NCBI GenBank assembly: GCA_003615045.1
Contig: ML014125.1
Location: 124,001 to 188,000 of the forward strand
DNA from: Caulochytrium protostelioides
Lineage: Eukaryota > Chytridiomycota > Caulochytriomycetes > Caulochytriales > Caulochytriaceae
Reading direction: 5' to 3'
Length of the DNA: 64,000 bases
The position numbers and the translations under genes are program-made. Shown here one piece after another: positions 62,501 to 64,000 of this stretch; the first letter of the stretch is position 1; every line of letters starts with the position of its first letter. Below the pieces are notes generated by a model that saw nothing but the letters and a program-made list of their open reading frames with translations, ran no database searches and was not told the origin of the DNA.

Positions 62501-64000
62501 GCGGCGGGTGCCGGGGTCGACGGCGAGGCGGTCGACGGGGCGGCCTGGAGGGCGGTGATGCGGGAGTCGACCATGGCGTCGGCCGCGAGGAGCGTATCGT
62601 CCGGGACGGCGGTCGAGATCAGGATCATTTCGAGATGGATCTCAGCAGTCGTGGCGGCCTCGGCATACCGGCTCTCGGAGGTATCGAGGCGGTACCAGCC
62701 CTTGGTGAACTTGTTGGCGACAAGCTCGCGGGTCGAGACATACGCTGAGCCGATGATCTCGTCGCGGAAGGTCTTGCTGTCCATGACATCGATGACGATG
62801 CCGTCGACGCGGTCGTTGTCGGCGAGCGGCGTCCCGTCCCCGCCGCCACCGCCGCTGCCTCCATCGGTGGGCCGGCCGTCCGGTGACTGCAGCCAGTCAA
62901 ATTCGAATTCCTCCATCCAGAACGGGTTGCTTTCGCCGTTCACCTTCGCCGTGCGATCCTGATCCTTCCCGCAAAACAGGTTGCAGTAGAGCCCGCTGCT
63001 CTGCGTAATGGGCAGCCGTCGGGCCTCGAGGACCTTGATGTAGATCTGGCTGGCGGCGGTCGAGTATCCCTTGCGGCGGCGGCGTTCCTCGAGGGTGAGG
63101 GCTTGGCTGCTGACGCCCGCGGCGCCGACGCCGACGCCGCCGGCGGCGGCCGCCAGCGCCGCGGCTTGCTGGGCCGTCGTCGCCGATTTGGCCGCATGGG
63201 CCTTGACGAGCTTGATGATGAGCCGGTTGATCCAGTCAGGGTCGGCGATGGTGTTGACGAGCGTCGACAGCAGCGACGTGCCGAGCACCTCCTTGATAAA
63301 GGAGAGGATCACCGTGCTCTTGACTTCGTTCTCGGGCAGCGTGCGGCGGGCCAGCAGGTACGCGAGGTGCCGGAGATGCGAGTAGATGGCCTGGTCATCC
63401 ATGTGCAGCGCGAACGAGGACATGGCGTGCGTGGCCAGGTAGTCCTGCAGGGTCTGCGCGCTGGCTTCGAACGCGCGGTACTCGCGGATATGCACGATGA
63501 GGATCTGGACGACGGGCAGCAGCGTGGACGCCGTCTCGACGCGGCCGAGGGCCTGGCCGAGCCGTAGCAGCATGTCCTGCAGCGCGCCTTCGCACGCAAG
63601 CGGGAACTCGGGGACGCCCGAGTAGTTGATGCGCGCGAACCATGAGTGCACGTAGTCGCGCACGATGAGTCCCACGAAGTGCTGCAGGGCCGCGGCCGTC
63701 TCGGGCTCGAGCGCCGACAGGTCCGGATGGTCGAGCGTCTGCAGCGCCGCGCTGTCGGTCCCGTCGAGCGGCCAGTCGGGGTCAAAGCGCTGCGCCCACC
63801 GCGCCAGCTGCTGGTGGTATGCGGTCTGCGAGTCCAGCGTGCTCGCCGGGTGGCGCAGCGCGGGGATCCCGAGACTCCACAGGTACCCGCCGACAAAGGC
63901 GAGGCCCACGAGCCCCGTCAGCAGGAACAAGCGCGGCGAGAAGAGAAAGGCCAGCAGGATGAAGGGCGACTTGTGGTTGACCGCGTTCAGCGCCCGCTGC
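59566..64000 (-). CDS. SNX13/SNX25/Mdm1-family sorting nexin with extra C2 domain, 5'-partial
   Basis: The frame runs off the window end: 1,477 codons are visible and no ATG occurs before 63999, so the N-terminus is missing. Domains, numbered from the first visible codon, follow in order. First is a hydrophobic membrane anchor (SPFILLAFLF, LFLLTGLVGLAFVGGYLW). A PXA domain spans about 55-260 (LIVRDYVHSWFARIN, IREYRAFEASAQTLQDYL). A C2 domain spans about 316-436 (IYIKVLEARRLPITQSSGLY, SNPFWMEEFEFDWL). An RGS domain spans about 550-696 (IQNVFSQPDALHQLIAYLKP, WDGFAASPFF). A PX domain spans about 876-1015 (WVITKTYQDFYQLNEQMRAV, FPVPAARIPRQ). A nexin C-terminal domain spans about 1298-1469 (NQWIRQKGLHILKGLLRRNY). 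PXA-RGS-PX-nexin C is the layout of SNX13, SNX25 and yeast Mdm1, which tether the endoplasmic reticulum to endolysosomal membranes. The interposed C2 is not part of the animal proteins. Confidence 0.9.
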   Translation of the reverse strand, partial: QRALNAVNHKSPFILLAFLFSPRLFLLTGLVGLAFVGGYLWSLGIPALRHPASTLDSQTAYHQQLARWAQRFDPDWPLDGTDSAALQTLDHPDLSALEPETAAALQHFVGLIVRDYVHSWFARINYSGVPEFPLACEGALQDMLLRLGQALGRVETASTLLPVVQILIVHIREYRAFEASAQTLQDYLATHAMSSFALHMDDQAIYSHLRHLAYLLARRTLPENEVKSTVILSFIKEVLGTSLLSTLVNTIADPDWINRLIIKLVKAHAAKSATTAQQAAALAAAAGGVGVGAAGVSSQALTLEERRRRKGYSTAASQIYIKVLEARRLPITQSSGLYCNLFCGKDQDRTAKVNGESNPFWMEEFEFDWLQSPDGRPTDGGSGGGGGDGTPLADNDRVDGIVIDVMDSKTFRDEIIGSAYVSTRELVANKFTKGWYRLDTSESRYAEAATTAEIHLEMILISTAVPDDTLLAADAMVDSRITALQAAPSTASPSTPAPAAAALTHGTVSRPEATASAAASTTTSASTIANRRPAVPPRAPETPAQPPLTIQNVFSQPDALHQLIAYLKPMNEHALIHMYITLDNFRQTASAPTTSHESLMTTAASILDTFFGAAPTNDVAATPTSPPPPPPPPPAGPLGQPLAGANVIRSNTAIVTLAGLVRSQLKEGHVHRDTFRKIQGKIYGLLQQRWDGFAASPFFPKPPTVAQPALPARAPAAAAHAAAPPPPPARPPPAHGADAAATPPPSKPSLQPLSLADRATALGSQARDHADTRSAADASEPDVLGSLETASALARAQETGDRQFMFTAVATLREQLMVVDSAMEEAQSSKQIKALAATKISLHTQIEQLLDLIAEAEEAELAAQQRQQAGGRVPPALHLHHVHVKVHDAGGSGFFEVPLPKDAANTSVFSRQTKVFPKADYIVQVEKADGSAQGWVITKTYQDFYQLNEQMRAVFPKVDKMAFPVPAARIPRQPHAVMAVDVAEALANELGKWINVLVTDGLLAQSPMLVDFMRPENFSQEEETDALRAIDSAAAPVSQNKMLGAFRNAGSVLRKVAVAPQKAAFMVVSGVETAAGGIAAGMQAGFTAAVGSGTPTPTLTGGTTAHPNDPYTAAALRKASTASAMADMSPSGLPSASSLGGLAATALASPAPSYAVMDATDRGSAPLGAAPMVLPYAEHGPATGGTLASPAVGSPAVGSPAASRPPDHPRGSGAGGSQGMETPRAMLASAQTSALVLAAPAGGAGGVHDAEMEAAFGPRATSATTSGLPAAANDPGRTAPAGDAPKRVLSDQETEIILECLFGAIEEVFHLSDPNQWIRQKGLHILKGLLRRNYGSAIAGALQRAVEDARSEAKARDYLTQLMTMFWPGDTWYHEVAREAAREALGASATPEQVEAMARPVRTETQMADTKLEAKQLWVYGNIPGVETVQRVVGKTNTTVGMTRLFNMLQQRDLNRHLLCCVLESLVKNIVHADDPA

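Noticed and set aside
1-64000. CRISPR arrays, transposase or reverse-transcriptase genes, rRNA
   Set aside because: No regularly spaced direct repeats with spacers, no conserved polymerase or integrase motifs in any frame, and no rRNA-like segment were seen on reading both strands. A covariance or profile scan was not possible here.

Overview
The window is a GC-rich stretch of a eukaryotic nuclear genome. The evidence is spliceosomal introns (GTAAGT or GTATGT...AG), long Ala/Ser/Pro-rich proteins, no bacterial operon structure, and families such as cytosolic ribosomal protein S13, DHHC palmitoyltransferases, STE20 kinases and ubiquitin-specific proteases. Two proteins are specific to motile cilia or flagella: CFAP44 (tether/tether-head complex) and axonemal dynein intermediate chain DNAI2. 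Together with a Pfa4-type DHHC enzyme and compact, intron-poor genes, they suggest a zoosporic (flagellated) fungus, such as a chytrid or blastoclad. Another flagellated microbial eukaryote is not excluded. Species assignment is inference.

Layout. 1-9.5 kb: a coiled-coil protein of unknown function (+), then CFAP44 (+), each with one short 5'-proximal intron. 9.6-14 kb: a convergent LRR protein with a PP1-docking motif (-). 16-17.6 kb: RPS13 (+), split after codon 7 by a 1,004-nt intron. 19.8-21.3 kb: a low-complexity protein (+). 22.4-24.6 kb: a DDX21/DDX50-type DEAD-box helicase with GUCT domain and RGG tail (+). 26.1-28.1 kb: a Pfa4/ZDHHC6-like palmitoyltransferase (+). 29.7-33.7 kb: an EF-hand/STE20-type kinase/DH-PH protein (+), the most unusual gene here. 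33.9-36.2 kb: a probable mitochondrial helical protein (-). 37.4-40 kb: a calpain with its catalytic triad replaced (+). 40.3-44.7 kb: a USP19-like CS-domain deubiquitinase (-). 46.1-48 kb: DNAI2 (-). 49.1-50.3 kb: a low-complexity protein (+). 50.3-57.4 kb: a gene-poor stretch with microsatellites and two orphan promoter-like signals. 57.4-58.3 kb: a small single-pass membrane protein (+). 59.6-64 kb: an SNX13/SNX25/Mdm1-family sorting nexin with an extra C2 domain (-), cut by the window end.

Themes. Genes are unclustered by pathway apart from two axonemal genes about 37 kb apart. Convergent pairs are separated by only 150-340 bases of comparatively AT-rich DNA, while divergent pairs have 1-2 kb spacers. 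The four introns I can define all lie close to the 5' end of their gene and all fall in phase 0. Trinucleotide runs (CTG/CAG, GCG) recur in coding and noncoding positions. UTRs, transcription starts and some start codons cannot be fixed from sequence alone. I found no rRNA, no tRNA, no CRISPR and no recognisable transposase or reverse transcriptase.
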